Shown piece by piece: positions 35,527 to 44,847 of a stretch of 64,000 bases of DNA. Positions within the stretch are counted from its first letter, which is position 1. Each line of letters starts with the position of its first letter. The DNA is taken from contig JACDGV010000015.1 of assembly GCA_013821425.1 (NCBI GenBank), forward strand, positions 1-64,000. Direction: 5' to 3'. The notes under the pieces were generated by a model. That model made no database searches, was not told where the DNA came from, and saw nothing but the letters and a program-made list of their open reading frames with translations. Both the position numbers and the translations under genes were made by a program. Source of the DNA: Nitrosospira sp. (GTDB lineage Bacteria > Pseudomonadota > Gammaproteobacteria > Burkholderiales > Nitrosomonadaceae).

Positions 35527-37725
35527 TCATTTTACCTTCATTCCCGGTTGTGCTCCTGCATCAGCAGAAAGCAGATAAGGCCCGCTCCCATCCCCCGCAG
35601 CCAGCACCATGCCCTCGGATATACCGAACTTCATCTTGCGAGGCGCAAGGTTGGCTACCATGATGGTAAGCCGCCCTATGAGTTGTTCCGGATCGTAGGC
35701 GGATCTTATACCGGCGAAGACGATACGCGGGTGGGAGCCAATATCAAGCGTAAGCTTGAGCAATTTGTCTGCTCCGGGTATGTGCTCAGCATTGACGATT
35801 CTGGCCACTCTGAGATCGATTTTGCCAAAATCATCAATGGTGATAGTTGGCGCGGCCGCGGCATTCTCATTCCCGGCATCCTTTGCAGAGGTAGCGGCAG
35901 CAGTAACGGGGGCACTTTTTTCCATCGTTGTAACGCAATGTTCTGTTTGTGGGGGCCGGACAGGACGCTGCAGGCTTTCCTTATTGGCGTTGATAAGTGC
36001 CTCAATCTGCCTGGTATCGATACGGGTCATCAGGTGCGTGTAATCATTGATCTGATGGTCGTCAGGCAATAGCCTGTTCTGTGAATTGGCATCCTTCCAG
36101 ATGAGAGGCTCTACTCCCAGAAACTGCTCTGCTTCCCGGGCAAGCTTGGGCAGGACCGGCTTCAGGTAAACAGTGAGGATCCGGAACATGTTCAGCGCTA
36201 CGCTGCATACTTCATGCAATTCTCTGTCATGGTCGCTATTTTTTGCCAGAACCCATGGTTTAGCCCGGTCCACGTATTGATTGGCGACGTCCGCCGCCAG
36301 CATGATTTCCTTTACCGCTTTGCCGTACTCCCGACGATCATAAAAATTTGCAATGGAGGTATGACGGCCAAGGAAAGTGTCCCCTTCGCCAAGTTGGCAA
36401 AAAAGAAATTGATTGAACCATTTCCTGTTTTCCTCGGAAATCAGGCCGGTAAGCTTGCCGCCGAATTTTTGGAGAATGAAGCCGGAGCACCTGCTGGCTA
36501 TATTGATATATTTGCCCACGAGATCGCTATTAACGCGCGCGACGAAATCATCGAAATTGAGATCGATATCTTCCATGCTGTCGTTGAGCTTGGCGGCGTA
36601 GTAATAGCGGAGCCACTCGGGGTTTAAGCCTTGTTCCAGATAGCTTTCCGCAGTAATGAAAGTGCCGCGGGACTTGGACATCTTTTGCCCGTTGATCGTA
36701 AGAAACCCATGGGCATAGATCTGGGTAGGGGTGCGATAGCCGGCGAATTCCAGCATTGCGGGCCAAAACAGGGCATGAAAGTAAAGAATATCCTTGCCGA
36801 TGAAATGCACCATTTCGGTTTTGCCCCCGGGTCTCAAGAATTCGTCGATCTCGGCCTGGGAGTGCTGCTGGCGTTTAAAGTAATTCTTGAAGCTGCCAAA
36901 GTAACCCACCGGTGCGTCCAGCCACACATAAAAAAACTTCTTGCGGGCCGTCCCGGGAATCGGAAACCCGAAATAGGGGGCATCGCGTGAAATATCCCAA
37001 TCCGCCAGGCCCGAGGATAGCCACTCCTTCATTTTGTTGGCAGCCTCGGGTTGAAGTCTGGATCTTATTTCCGGGGTAGTCCCGCACGGACTCGAAATTG
37101 ATTCAAATACCCAATGCTTGAGAAAAGCTTCGCAGCGCGGATCGGAAAGTTTGAAGAAGTAGTGCTTCGATGCCCGACGTTCCGGCTTGGCCCCGGATAC
37201 GGCGGAGCAGGGATTGATCAGATCAGTGGGGGAGTAGGTGGCGCCGCAAGCTTCGCAGGAGTCACCGTACTGGTCTTCGGCATGGCATCTCGGGCATTGG
37301 CCCTTGATATACCGGTCTGGCAAAAACATCTGCTTGACGGGATCGTAAAATTGTTCGACGGAGCGTTTTGCGATCAGGCTTCTCGCGTCCAGTTGCCGGT
37401 AGATATCTTCGCAAAATTCCTGATTTTCGGGCGAGTCTGTGGTGTAGTAATTGTCAAACCCGATGTGGAAGCCGTCAAAATCGGCCTTATGCTCATGCCA
37501 TACGCGGTTTATCAATTGCTTGGGGGTAACCCCTTCCTGTTCGGCGCGAAGCATAACAGGCGTGCCGTGGGTGTCATCGGCACATACGTAATGCACCTCG
37601 TGTCCCCGCATCTTCTGGAATCGGATCCAGATGTCCGTCTGGATGTATTCCACCAGATGGCCGAGGTGGATACTGCCGTTGGCATAGGGAAGGGCGGAAG
37701 TGGCAAGAATTTTTCGCTTGTTCAT
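35527..37725 (-). CDS. metG: methionyl-tRNA synthetase
   Basis: The 732-residue enzyme charges tRNA-Met. ATG 37725 gives [24 protein letters not shown] with the class I HIGH-type motif (HLGH), the zinc knuckle [17 protein letters not shown] (residues 144-160), the KMSKS loop (KMSKSRGTF) and a C-terminal EMAP-type tRNA-binding domain ([29 protein letters not shown]). Between residues 206 and 222 there is an extra segment, [17 protein letters not shown], that I do not recall in other MetG proteins. The frame remains intact. The 13 codons upstream of 37725 do not resemble MetG. Confidence 0.94.
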   Translation of the reverse strand: MNKRKILATSALPYANGSIHLGHLVEYIQTDIWIRFQKMRGHEVHYVCADDTHGTPVMLRAEQEGVTPKQLINRVWHEHKADFDGFHIGFDNYYTTDSPENQEFCEDIYRQLDARSLIAKRSVEQFYDPVKQMFLPDRYIKGQCPRCHAEDQYGDSCEACGATYSPTDLINPCSAVSGAKPERRASKHYFFKLSDPRCEAFLKHWVFESISSPCGTTPEIRSRLQPEAANKMKEWLSSGLADWDISRDAPYFGFPIPGTARKKFFYVWLDAPVGYFGSFKNYFKRQQHSQAEIDEFLRPGGKTEMVHFIGKDILYFHALFWPAMLEFAGYRTPTQIYAHGFLTINGQKMSKSRGTFITAESYLEQGLNPEWLRYYYAAKLNDSMEDIDLNFDDFVARVNSDLVGKYINIASRCSGFILQKFGGKLTGLISEENRKWFNQFLFCQLGEGDTFLGRHTSIANFYDRREYGKAVKEIMLAADVANQYVDRAKPWVLAKNSDHDRELHEVCSVALNMFRILTVYLKPVLPKLAREAEQFLGVEPLIWKDANSQNRLLPDDHQINDYTHLMTRIDTRQIEALINANKESLQRPVRPPQTEHCVTTMEKSAPVTAAATSAKDAGNENAAAAPTITIDDFGKIDLRVARIVNAEHIPGADKLLKLTLDIGSHPRIVFAGIRSAYDPEQLIGRLTIMVANLAPRKMKFGISEGMVLAAGDGSGPYLLSADAGAQPGMKVK

Positions 37726-38017
37726 CAATTGTCTATGTAAGGTATCCAAACATGATTGTAACAAACTGTAGTGCGACGGTCAGTCGAACTGAACGGAACC
37801 TTCCCTGTAATACCCCTTTTGGGGGGGTTCCTGCCTGCGGCGGGTTCTTGCTCCTTCCCGGTCCTTGCTCCTTCCTTTGAGACAATGCATGAATCCGGAG
37901 TGCTCATGACGAGTATAGAGCGTGCATTTGCCATGCGGTCTTACGGCAAGACTATCACCCGTGATATTTGTTAATATTCGGTGTCTCATCTGTGCGATAA
38001 GTAAAGGAGTGTGCAAA

Positions 38018-39106
38018 GTGGCTATCACCGAACAGCAGATACGGTCCGCCCTCAAGGAGATTACAGATCTCAGCACGGGAAAAGATTATGTGACGAGCAA
38101 TGAGGCGCGCAATATCAGGATAGATGGCGCCAACGTGTCGCTCGACATTGTGCTGGGGTATCCTGCAAAAAGCGTGATACCGCGTATTCACAAACAAGTC
38201 GTTGATAAGCTCAAAAGCATACCGGGCATTGGCGACGTCCAGGCGGATATTACGAGCAAAATCGCGTCTCACGGCGTGCAGCGGGGGGTAAAGCTCATTC
38301 CGGGGGTTAAGAACATCATCGCAGTGGCTTCCGGCAAGGGGGGTGTAGGCAAATCCGCCACGGCAGTAAACCTGGCGTTGGCGCTGGCAGCGGAAGGCGC
38401 TCGCGTTGGCGTACTCGATGCCGATATTTATGGCCCATCGCAGCCTCAGATGCTGGGCATAACCGGGCGTCCTGAATCTCCCGATGGAAAGAGCATGGAG
38501 CCGATGAAAGCGCACGGCATACAAGCCATGTCGATTGGTTTTTTAATCGACGTGGAGACGCCCATGGTTTGGCGCGGGCCGATGGTTACTCAGGCCCTGC
38601 AGCAGTTATTGAACGATACACGTTGGGATGATGTGGATTATCTTATTGTGGACATGCCGCCCGGTACCGGCGATATTCAATTGACACTTGCGCAGAAATT
38701 CCCTGTGACCGGTGCTGTAATTATCACCACCCCCCAGGATATCGCGCTGCTTGACGCACGCAAGGGGCTAAGGATGTTCCAGAAGGTCGGTATCCCGATC
38801 ATGGGTGTGGTGGAAAACATGAGCACCCACATCTGTTCGCAGTGCGGTCACGAAGAACACATTTTCGGCGCGGGTGGCGGTGAGAAAATATGCAGTGACT
38901 ACGACGTCGAGTTCCTTGGCGGGTTGCCGCTCGACATAACAATTCGTGAACATGCGGATTCCGGCACGCCGACAGTGGTAGCGGATCCCGGTGGACGCAT
39001 CGCGGAGATTTATCGTGCCATTGCCCGCCGCCTTGCTGTGAAGATCGACGAAATGGCGCTGGACCATTCCGCCCTGTTAGCAAAAATCGTGATTGAGGAT
39101 AGTTGA
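38018..39106 (+). CDS. apbC: iron-sulfur cluster carrier ATPase ApbC/Mrp
   Basis: The protein combines an N-terminal FSCA (DUF59) domain (residues 1-90) with a P-loop ATPase (VASGKGGVGKSATAVNLALALA, deviant Walker A) and a CxxC (CSQCG, residue about 270) that binds a transferable 4Fe-4S cluster. It delivers clusters to apoproteins in the cytoplasm. The GTG at 38018 is chosen because AAAGGAG lies at the right distance, and MAITEQQIRSALKEI is a normal start. The frame extends to 37922, but that part is not Mrp-like. It is divergent from metG, as in several betaproteobacteria. Confidence 0.93.
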   Translation: MAITEQQIRSALKEITDLSTGKDYVTSNEARNIRIDGANVSLDIVLGYPAKSVIPRIHKQVVDKLKSIPGIGDVQADITSKIASHGVQRGVKLIPGVKNIIAVASGKGGVGKSATAVNLALALAAEGARVGVLDADIYGPSQPQMLGITGRPESPDGKSMEPMKAHGIQAMSIGFLIDVETPMVWRGPMVTQALQQLLNDTRWDDVDYLIVDMPPGTGDIQLTLAQKFPVTGAVIITTPQDIALLDARKGLRMFQKVGIPIMGVVENMSTHICSQCGHEEHIFGAGGGEKICSDYDVEFLGGLPLDITIREHADSGTPTVVADPGGRIAEIYRAIARRLAVKIDEMALDHSALLAKIVIEDS

Positions 39107-39139
39107 AGAGAACAGCGTGAACCCTGGCCGTCCCTGCGC

Positions 39140-39240
39140 CACCGCCCGTAGCCCCGCAGCCCGATGAACTCGGGGTGTCACCACGTTGCGCTGCCTGGCA
39201 TAGTGGACTAAGCTACGGCCTTTATCGTACGCCAGTGTTA
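39140..39240. repeat. possible degenerate REP-like sequence
   Basis: TTGCGCTGCCTGGCATAGTG...AAGCTACGGCC with a following TCGTACGCC resembles the segment near 22490-22540 (TTGCACTCCTTGGCATCGTAG...CAGCTACGACC...TCGTGCGCC). Both are in intergenic spaces. The similarity is imperfect, so this is a tentative copy of a dispersed short repeat family. Confidence 0.35.
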
Positions 39241-39389
39241 TTCTCCTGTCTCCTGTATTTAGGCAGGCGCCGCCAGGGAATTATCCAGGGGTTCCTGGTT
39301 CGCCGGGGAGGGCAAACGATATCGCAGTTCGATTTTACCGTTAACGCAACGACATCCATCCACCCATCGGCATTCTCCCGCTTTCAAAA

Positions 39390-39956
39390 ATGACCATAAA
39401 GGCAGACAGGTGGATTCGCCGAATGGCGACAGAACATGGAATGATCGAACCCTTCGAGCCAAACCAGATCAACCATGCGGATGGCCACAAGATTGTTTCC
39501 TACGGGACTTCGAGTTACGGCTACGATATTCGTTGTTCGGATGAATTCAAGTTGTTTACCAATATAAACTCCGCCATCGTCGATCCCAAGAATTTCGATT
39601 CCAATTCGTTCGTGGACGTGAAAGGCGACGTTTGCCTTATCCCGCCCAATTCCTTCGCGCTGGCGCGCACCGTTGAGTATTTCAGAATTCCGCGAAATGT
39701 ACTCACCATTTGCCTGGGGAAATCTACCTATGCCCGTTGCGGCATCATTGTCAACGTGACCCCGTTCGAACCCGAGTGGGAGGGTTATGTCACGCTGGAA
39801 TTTTCGAATACCACGCCGCTTCCGGCAAAGATATATGCCAATGAGGGCGTGGCACAGGTGATCTTCTTTGAATCCGACCAGGCTTGCGAAACTTCCTACA
39901 AGGATCGTTGCGGAAAATACCAGGGACAGCACGGCGTGACTTTGCCGAAAATTTGA
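39390..39956 (+). CDS. dcd: dCTP deaminase
   Basis: Dcd converts dCTP to dUTP in pyrimidine deoxynucleotide synthesis. The 188-residue frame contains the trimer-forming core with [70 protein letters not shown], including the catalytic glutamate (EGYVTLE region) and the substrate-binding SKSTYAR-type motif. The length is standard. It stands 283 bases after apbC on the same strand and is probably transcribed separately. Confidence 0.93.
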   Translation: MTIKADRWIRRMATEHGMIEPFEPNQINHADGHKIVSYGTSSYGYDIRCSDEFKLFTNINSAIVDPKNFDSNSFVDVKGDVCLIPPNSFALARTVEYFRIPRNVLTICLGKSTYARCGIIVNVTPFEPEWEGYVTLEFSNTTPLPAKIYANEGVAQVIFFESDQACETSYKDRCGKYQGQHGVTLPKI

Positions 39957-40043
39957 TGCTGTCTGGAGACCGGTCCGGCAAGCTGCTTTCTCGGCCCCTG
40001 CCGAGCGTGAAAAAACGGGTTTATCCCTCGCTGCGGATCTGAC

Positions 40044-41045
40044 TTGATAACAGTTACCAGAACCACCTTCCCGCCCCTGGATGAGTACGTCGCCTACATG
40101 GAGAGCGTCTGGCAAAGCGGCCAGCTCACCAATAACGGTCCTCTGTGCTCTTCCCTGGCCGAGCGACTCGCGGTTTATTTCGGCCTGCCGTACCTCGAAC
40201 TCGTGGGTAACGGTACACTCGCGCTCCAGCTTGCCATCAAGGCGTTGGGTCTCACAGGCGAGATTATCACCACGCCCTACAGCTACGTGGCTTCCACCAA
40301 TGCTATTCTGTGGGAAGGCTGCGAGCCGGTATTCGTGGACATTGAGGCGAAATCTTTCTGCATTAACCCCAACCGGATCGAGGCAGCGATAACAGAAAAA
40401 ACCAGCGCCATACTTGCTGCGCATGTTTATGGCTATCCGTGCGAGGTCGGGCGTATTCAAGCCATTGCAGAGCGCCACGGGCTCAAGGTCATCTATGACG
40501 CCGCCCATGCCTTTGGCGTCAAGCTTGATGGGCGCTCGTTGCTCGAACATGGCGACTGCAGTACGCTGAGCTTTCATGCCACCAAGCTCTTCCATACCGC
40601 AGAGGGTGGCGCAGTGGTTTGCAAAGCTGCCGAAACGGCCGAAAAAGTCTTCCTGATGGCAAAGTTTGGCCATGTTGGCGAGGATAACTACCTGGACATC
40701 GGTATCAACGCCAAGCTGTCCGAGCTTCACGCTGCCATGGGTCTCGCAATGCTCCCCCTGGTAGAAGCGATCATGGCCACCCGCCGCCAGTGCTCGGCCT
40801 GGTATGACGAATACCTGGACGGATCCGCCTTGCAACGCCCTGTCGCAGTGCGCGGCCTCGAATACAATTATGCCTACTACCCTGTGATATTCCCCGGCCA
40901 CGAAGTAATGATGCGAACGCGGCAGGCGCTGGCCGACCATGGTATCGGCCCGAGGCGGTATTTTCATCCTTCCCTGAATACCTTGCCTTTTCTCAAGGTG
41001 GAATTGAGACGGGCTTGCCCGATTTCCGAGAGTGTAGCCAGTTGA
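40044..41045 (+). CDS. DegT/DnrJ/EryC1/StrS aminotransferase, C-terminus frameshifted
   Basis: This PLP enzyme adds an amino group to nucleotide-linked keto-sugars. The fold is typical: ELVGNGTLALQLAIKALGL, ITTPYSYVASTNAILW, DAAHAFGV, and HATKLFHTAEGGA with the PLP lysine (Lys181). The frame ends at 41043-41045. Directly afterwards, the usual last residues (SLPLYAGLTRQQVHAVCDIIVSQT) can be read in another frame, ending at TAA 41117-41119. A single missing base near 41042 would restore about 358 residues. The loss of about 25 C-terminal residues may weaken the enzyme. It is the first gene of the sugar-type cluster that runs to 45903. Confidence 0.8.
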   Translation: MITVTRTTFPPLDEYVAYMESVWQSGQLTNNGPLCSSLAERLAVYFGLPYLELVGNGTLALQLAIKALGLTGEIITTPYSYVASTNAILWEGCEPVFVDIEAKSFCINPNRIEAAITEKTSAILAAHVYGYPCEVGRIQAIAERHGLKVIYDAAHAFGVKLDGRSLLEHGDCSTLSFHATKLFHTAEGGAVVCKAAETAEKVFLMAKFGHVGEDNYLDIGINAKLSELHAAMGLAMLPLVEAIMATRRQCSAWYDEYLDGSALQRPVAVRGLEYNYAYYPVIFPGHEVMMRTRQALADHGIGPRRYFHPSLNTLPFLKVELRRACPISESVAS

Positions 41046-41122
41046 GTCTGCCGCTTTATGCGGGTTTAACAAGGCAGCAAGTGCATGCGGTATGCGACAT
41101 CATCGTGAGCCAGACGTAAATC

Positions 41123-42427
41123 ATGTGCAAAGAACCAGGGGCAGTCGCTTTCGAAAAAGAAAAAATCAACATTGGCATCACTAGCATTGGTAGCGGGATC
41201 GGGCAATCCGTGGTCGACTCGTGCAGGCTTTCGAACATCCCGATGAAAGTGATCGGGCATGGTTTGAACCCTTTTGCGTTCGGCTCGTTTGATTGCGATG
41301 AACAGAAATACGTGCCTTCCATTTATTCCGGGGATTACATAGAAAAACTCCTTCACGCCTGCGCAACCGATAGTATCCGGATACTCATACCCGGCCTTGA
41401 TGACGAACTTATGCTTCTGGCCGAAAATATAGATAAATTCAACAATGCCGGGGTGCGCATCCCTATCTCCGGCAGAAAAATGCTCGAATTATGTCGTGAC
41501 AAAGAACTGATGTCACGTGCCCTCAACCGGGAGGCAGAGTATTTTGTAAAAAGTTACAGCAAGGACGCGTTAATTCAGGCTGCGAGACGAAGCGAGATCC
41601 AGTACCAGCTGATTGCAAAGCCAATTTCAGGTTTTTCCTCCAAAGGTTTACTAATCATCAAAGGACCGGATGACCTCGGCCTGATTACCTGCCGCCACGT
41701 AATTCAGGAGATTGCGGTACCTCGCAGCACGGACCCTTGCTACAGGGAATTCATGGATGGGCTTGAGAAAAACATCGTTTCTCAGGTGGGTGAAATCTCT
41801 CTGCAAATTGTGATCGGCAAAAATGGCCGGGAGCTTGGTCGATACGCCAGCTATAACAGACTGCGCCAAGGGATTCCGATCGAGATTATTCCTGCAGATG
41901 TTCCTGATGCATGGGCTTCGGTAGATAGACTGTTACCCATTTTTCATGAATACGGGCTGTACGGGCCATTGAATATACAGGGCCGAATAACGCACAAAGG
42001 CCCGCGCTTTTTTGAAATGAACGCGCGATTCACGGGGATAACAGGGCTGCGCGCGATGACCGGCTTCAACGAGGTGGAGGCAATAGTTGCCGATGTCGTG
42101 GATTTTCTTGATCCTGGATTCAAGTTGCAACAGGATTTGCGAAAGATCGGACTGCGCCAGGTGAAAAGCCGTGTAGTAGACGTTGAGGAAAATACCGATC
42201 TCGCGAATGCCGTGCACGCAACCGGTGTGTATCCCTGGGTGACGCGGGGCCGAACGGTCATGGTGACAGGTGCAAACAGCTATCTTGGCAGGACGGTTCT
42301 GGCCACATTGTTAGCTACGCCAGGTATTCAAAAAGTCATAGCATTGGTGCGAAACTCCGCTCGTTTCGATGGCGTTAACGGCCTGCTCTGCCTCCCGGAG
42401 TTGAGGTTTTGGATATTTCCGCATTAG
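41123..42427 (+). CDS. ATP-grasp protein (CarB-like), upstream half of an ATP-grasp/SDR fusion, frameshifted
   Basis: Residues 1-380 form an ATP-grasp enzyme: N-terminal Rossmann-like part NIGITSIGSGIGQSVVDSCRLSNIPMKVIGHG, then YQLIAKPISGFSSKGLLI and YGPLNIQGRITHKGPRFFEMNARFTG, the Mg-binding block. Such proteins ligate carboxylates to amines (carbamoyl-phosphate-like relatives). At about residue 383 the sequence turns into an NAD-binding SDR motif (VMVTGANSYLGRTVLATLL). This then ends after a frameshift near 42400. The remaining SDR half lies in the frame beginning at 42409. The original protein was therefore a fusion of about 690 residues. As it stands the SDR part is disconnected. Confidence 0.7.
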   Translation: MCKEPGAVAFEKEKINIGITSIGSGIGQSVVDSCRLSNIPMKVIGHGLNPFAFGSFDCDEQKYVPSIYSGDYIEKLLHACATDSIRILIPGLDDELMLLAENIDKFNNAGVRIPISGRKMLELCRDKELMSRALNREAEYFVKSYSKDALIQAARRSEIQYQLIAKPISGFSSKGLLIIKGPDDLGLITCRHVIQEIAVPRSTDPCYREFMDGLEKNIVSQVGEISLQIVIGKNGRELGRYASYNRLRQGIPIEIIPADVPDAWASVDRLLPIFHEYGLYGPLNIQGRITHKGPRFFEMNARFTGITGLRAMTGFNEVEAIVADVVDFLDPGFKLQQDLRKIGLRQVKSRVVDVEENTDLANAVHATGVYPWVTRGRTVMVTGANSYLGRTVLATLLATPGIQKVIALVRNSARFDGVNGLLCLPELRFWIFPH

Positions 42428-43203
42428 AGACGGGAAATTTTCAGCTGGGTAATATTGACGTAATTTGTCATCTCGCTTCAGCTCGACCCGCTCACCCGAG
42501 CTCGCAACTCGCGGAATCACTGACGTTCACCCAGAAAATCATTAATGCGGCCATTAAAAACCAGATACCGGGCTTTATCAATGCGTCCAGCCAGTCGGTA
42601 TATGGTACCGGCCGCGCCCCGTTGTCCGAAGAAATGCCGCCAGCACCGGAAACCGCATATGCGCAAACTACATGGGCATCCGAGGTGATGGCGGCATCCC
42701 TTACTGCCCTTAGCCGCACTTCACGTGCTACATCATTGAGGCTTCCCAGGCTAATAGGTCCGGGCCCGGGGTGGAGAATAGATGAGGTCGCGCACAAATA
42801 CGTTGCCGCATCCATCCGTGGTGAAAAATTGAAAGTATGGGGCGGCAAGCAGAAACTGGATTTGATCGACGTGAGGGATGCGTCCCGACTGGTTGCCAAG
42901 CTGGTAGTGGCTCCATACTCAAAGTGGCCTGCCGCTCTCAATGTAAGCACAGGAAAACCGGTTTCTGTTCTTGAGCTTGCACAGCGGGTCATGGCTTTGG
43001 CAGCCACTGGTACTGGTGCATCGGAACAAGTGGAAATTGACGAAAGTTTTATTGCCCCGAGTTTTGGCATGGATAACAGCAGGGCAACCCGGCTGTTCGA
43101 TTGGGGTTCTGTCTACACATTAGAGGAGACGCTAGCCGGCATCGCCGGGGAACTGAAAAAACAGCGAAAGGAAGGGAAGCCTTATGAAGCTAAAACGGGC
43201 TAA
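42409..43203 (+). CDS. NAD-dependent epimerase/dehydratase half of a broken fusion
   Basis: This frame continues the SDR fold that begins at the end of the previous one: NIDVICHLASARPAH, SSQSVYGTGRAPLSEE, YAQTTWASE (Y...K replaced by a Tyr-rich segment) and LRLPRLIGPGPGWR. It ends in a C-terminal substrate-binding region with LKVWGGKQKLDLIDVRDASR. Nucleotide-sugar epimerases, dehydratases and reductases have this layout. The Rossmann glycine motif is in the upstream frame, so this half is unlikely to bind NAD alone. The classical YxxxK is not obvious, and the expected lysine seems replaced. It is best read as part of a pseudogene. Confidence 0.6.
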   Translation: MDISALETGNFQLGNIDVICHLASARPAHPSSQLAESLTFTQKIINAAIKNQIPGFINASSQSVYGTGRAPLSEEMPPAPETAYAQTTWASEVMAASLTALSRTSRATSLRLPRLIGPGPGWRIDEVAHKYVAASIRGEKLKVWGGKQKLDLIDVRDASRLVAKLVVAPYSKWPAALNVSTGKPVSVLELAQRVMALAATGTGASEQVEIDESFIAPSFGMDNSRATRLFDWGSVYTLEETLAGIAGELKKQRKEGKPYEAKTG

Positions 43204-43309
43204 CCCGCTTATTCATGAAAGCCGCACTAATGCGAAATGTTTCCATTCGAACGCGGATGCCGGTTTGCTTGCATTCCAGCCTGCTTAACGCAACAGAGAA
43301 AGCTTACAC

Positions 43310-43984
43310 ATGAAAAAACCACCAGCATTAGTGGTGTTTGGCGGACGCGCCATGTCCAGCCTGGTTTGGCACTGCGTTACGCACGATGCCCGCCGCAAGG
43401 TGGCGGCGTTTACCGTGGATGCCGCGTGGATCAGCAGGAACAGCCACGAGGGATTGCCGGTGGTGCCCTTTGAGCAGGTGACGGCTCTGTATCCGCCCGG
43501 CACCCATGAGATGTTGATCCCCGTCGGCTGGGCTGACATCAACGGAGTGCGCCGCAGCCGTTGCGAGCAGGCCCGGCAGAAGGGGTATCGGCTGGCGACT
43601 TACGTTTCCAGTCGCGCGAGCGTCTGGCCGGACACCAAGATTGGCGAGAACTGCATGGTTTTTGAGCAAGCAGTAGTGCAGTCTTTTACCCAACTGGGAA
43701 TGGATGTGAGCATCCGTTCTGGTGCAAATATCGGACATCATGGCGTTGTGGAAGACCACTGCTTTATCGCCACAGGCGTTATTACCGGCGGAAATGTTCA
43801 CATCGGCGAGCAATGTTTCATCGGTCTGGGCGCGATCCTCCGCGATGGCGTTCGCATCGCTCCGCGCTGCCTGATTGGTGCCGGGGCCGTCGTGATGGCG
43901 GATACAGAGCCGGATGGCGTGTATGTTGGCATGCCGGCGAGACGGCTGGAAAAATCTTCCATGGAGGCGACTCGTGTCAAATAA
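43310..43984 (+). CDS. NeuD/PglD-like sugar O-/N-acyltransferase
   Basis: The 224-residue protein starts with the PglD-type N-terminal Rossmann-like domain (LVVFGGRAMSSLVWHCV...DARRKVAAFTVDAAW). It ends in a left-handed beta-helix with hexapeptide repeats (IGENCMVFEQAVVQ, MDVSIRSGANIGHHGVVEDHCFIATGVITGGNVHIGEQCFIGLGAILRDGVRI). Such enzymes acetylate UDP-linked amino sugars, or sialic and legionaminic acids. The frame is fully open, unlike its neighbours. It is in the same direction as the cluster and is followed closely by the BKACE-type gene, whose GTG start overlaps its last codons. Confidence 0.8.
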   Translation: MKKPPALVVFGGRAMSSLVWHCVTHDARRKVAAFTVDAAWISRNSHEGLPVVPFEQVTALYPPGTHEMLIPVGWADINGVRRSRCEQARQKGYRLATYVSSRASVWPDTKIGENCMVFEQAVVQSFTQLGMDVSIRSGANIGHHGVVEDHCFIATGVITGGNVHIGEQCFIGLGAILRDGVRIAPRCLIGAGAVVMADTEPDGVYVGMPARRLEKSSMEATRVK

Positions 43985-44841
43985 CATGGGACGCAGCCTG
44001 GTTATCAACCTGGCCTGCACAGGGGCTATCCCGACACGGGCGATGAGCCCCCACGTTCCGGTTTATCACAACGAAATCGTTGCCGACGTGGCCGCATGTC
44101 TGGAACTGGGCGTACAGATTTACCATTTGCACGCACGCGATGGGAGCGGGGCGCATACAGCGGACCCTGAGCCTTACGGCCGGTTAATCGAGGATATTCG
44201 CAAGCTGCCAGGTGGAAAAAAGGCGCTGCTTTGCGTGACTACGAGGGACGCGAGCGGTCCGATTTCGAATCCCGCGCACGAGTCCTTGATCTGGATGGCG
44301 ATATGAAGCCGGATATGGCGAGCTGACGCTGGGCTCGCTCAATTTCATGCAATCGGCCAGCTTGAATGCGCCGGACACTATTCGCCGCCTGGCGGAAAGG
44401 ATGCGCGAGCGCGGTATCCAGCCGGAATTGGAAGTTTTTGATGCAGGTATGGCTCATTTTGCGCAGGTGCTTGTGCTCGAAGGTGTTCTTGGCGTGTCAG
44501 GTGATGTCAATATTCTGCTTGGAAATATCGCAAGCGCTCAGGCCACGCCGCTGGACGTTGCTTCCGTGCGCGCCGCGTTGCCGCAAGGATGGATGGTGTC
44601 ACTCGCCGGCATTGGCCGCTTCCAGCTCGCTGCCAACATACTTGGGCTGGTATGCGCTGACTGTGTGAGGGTGGGATTGGAAGACAACCTGTGGTACGAC
44701 GCAGGCAGAACTGTCATGGCAAATAATACGGCCTTGGTACGGCGCATTCTGCGCCTTGCGGAAGAGATGCAACGCTCACTTATGCCGTGTCAGGCATTGC
44801 GTGCACAGATCGGCTGCGCAGATTTACGGAGTGGAATGTAA
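43974..44841 (+). pseudogene. BKACE-family (DUF849, beta-keto acid cleavage) enzyme, two frameshifts
   Basis: The GTG at 43974 follows GGAGG and leads to MGRSLVINLACTGAIPTRAMSPHVPV and YHLHARDG, the HxH zinc site of 3-keto-5-aminohexanoate cleavage enzymes. The frame breaks near 44244. It continues in other phases as GRERSDFESRARVLDLDGDMKPDMAS and, after a second break near 44322, as LTLGSLNFMQSASLNAPDTIRRLAERMRERGIQPELEVFDAGM and so on to 44841. The full protein would have about 289 residues, the family length. BKACE enzymes cleave beta-keto acids with acetyl-CoA. One inside a sugar cluster is unusual. As it stands it cannot be translated whole. Confidence 0.7.
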
Positions 44842-44847
44842 CGAATC

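Noticed and set aside
35548-37740. several plus-strand frames opposite metG
   Set aside because: All are shadows of the metG codons. None has motifs or a start context.
37840-37885. direct repeat TTGCTCCTTCC near the metG-apbC gap
   Set aside because: Only two copies with different surroundings were seen, with no regular spacing, so it is not a CRISPR or iteron array.
39384-41072. 562-codon open frame on the minus strand
   Set aside because: It lies exactly opposite dcd and the DegT gene, has no recognisable domain, and its residue pattern is that of an antisense shadow of GC-rich codons.
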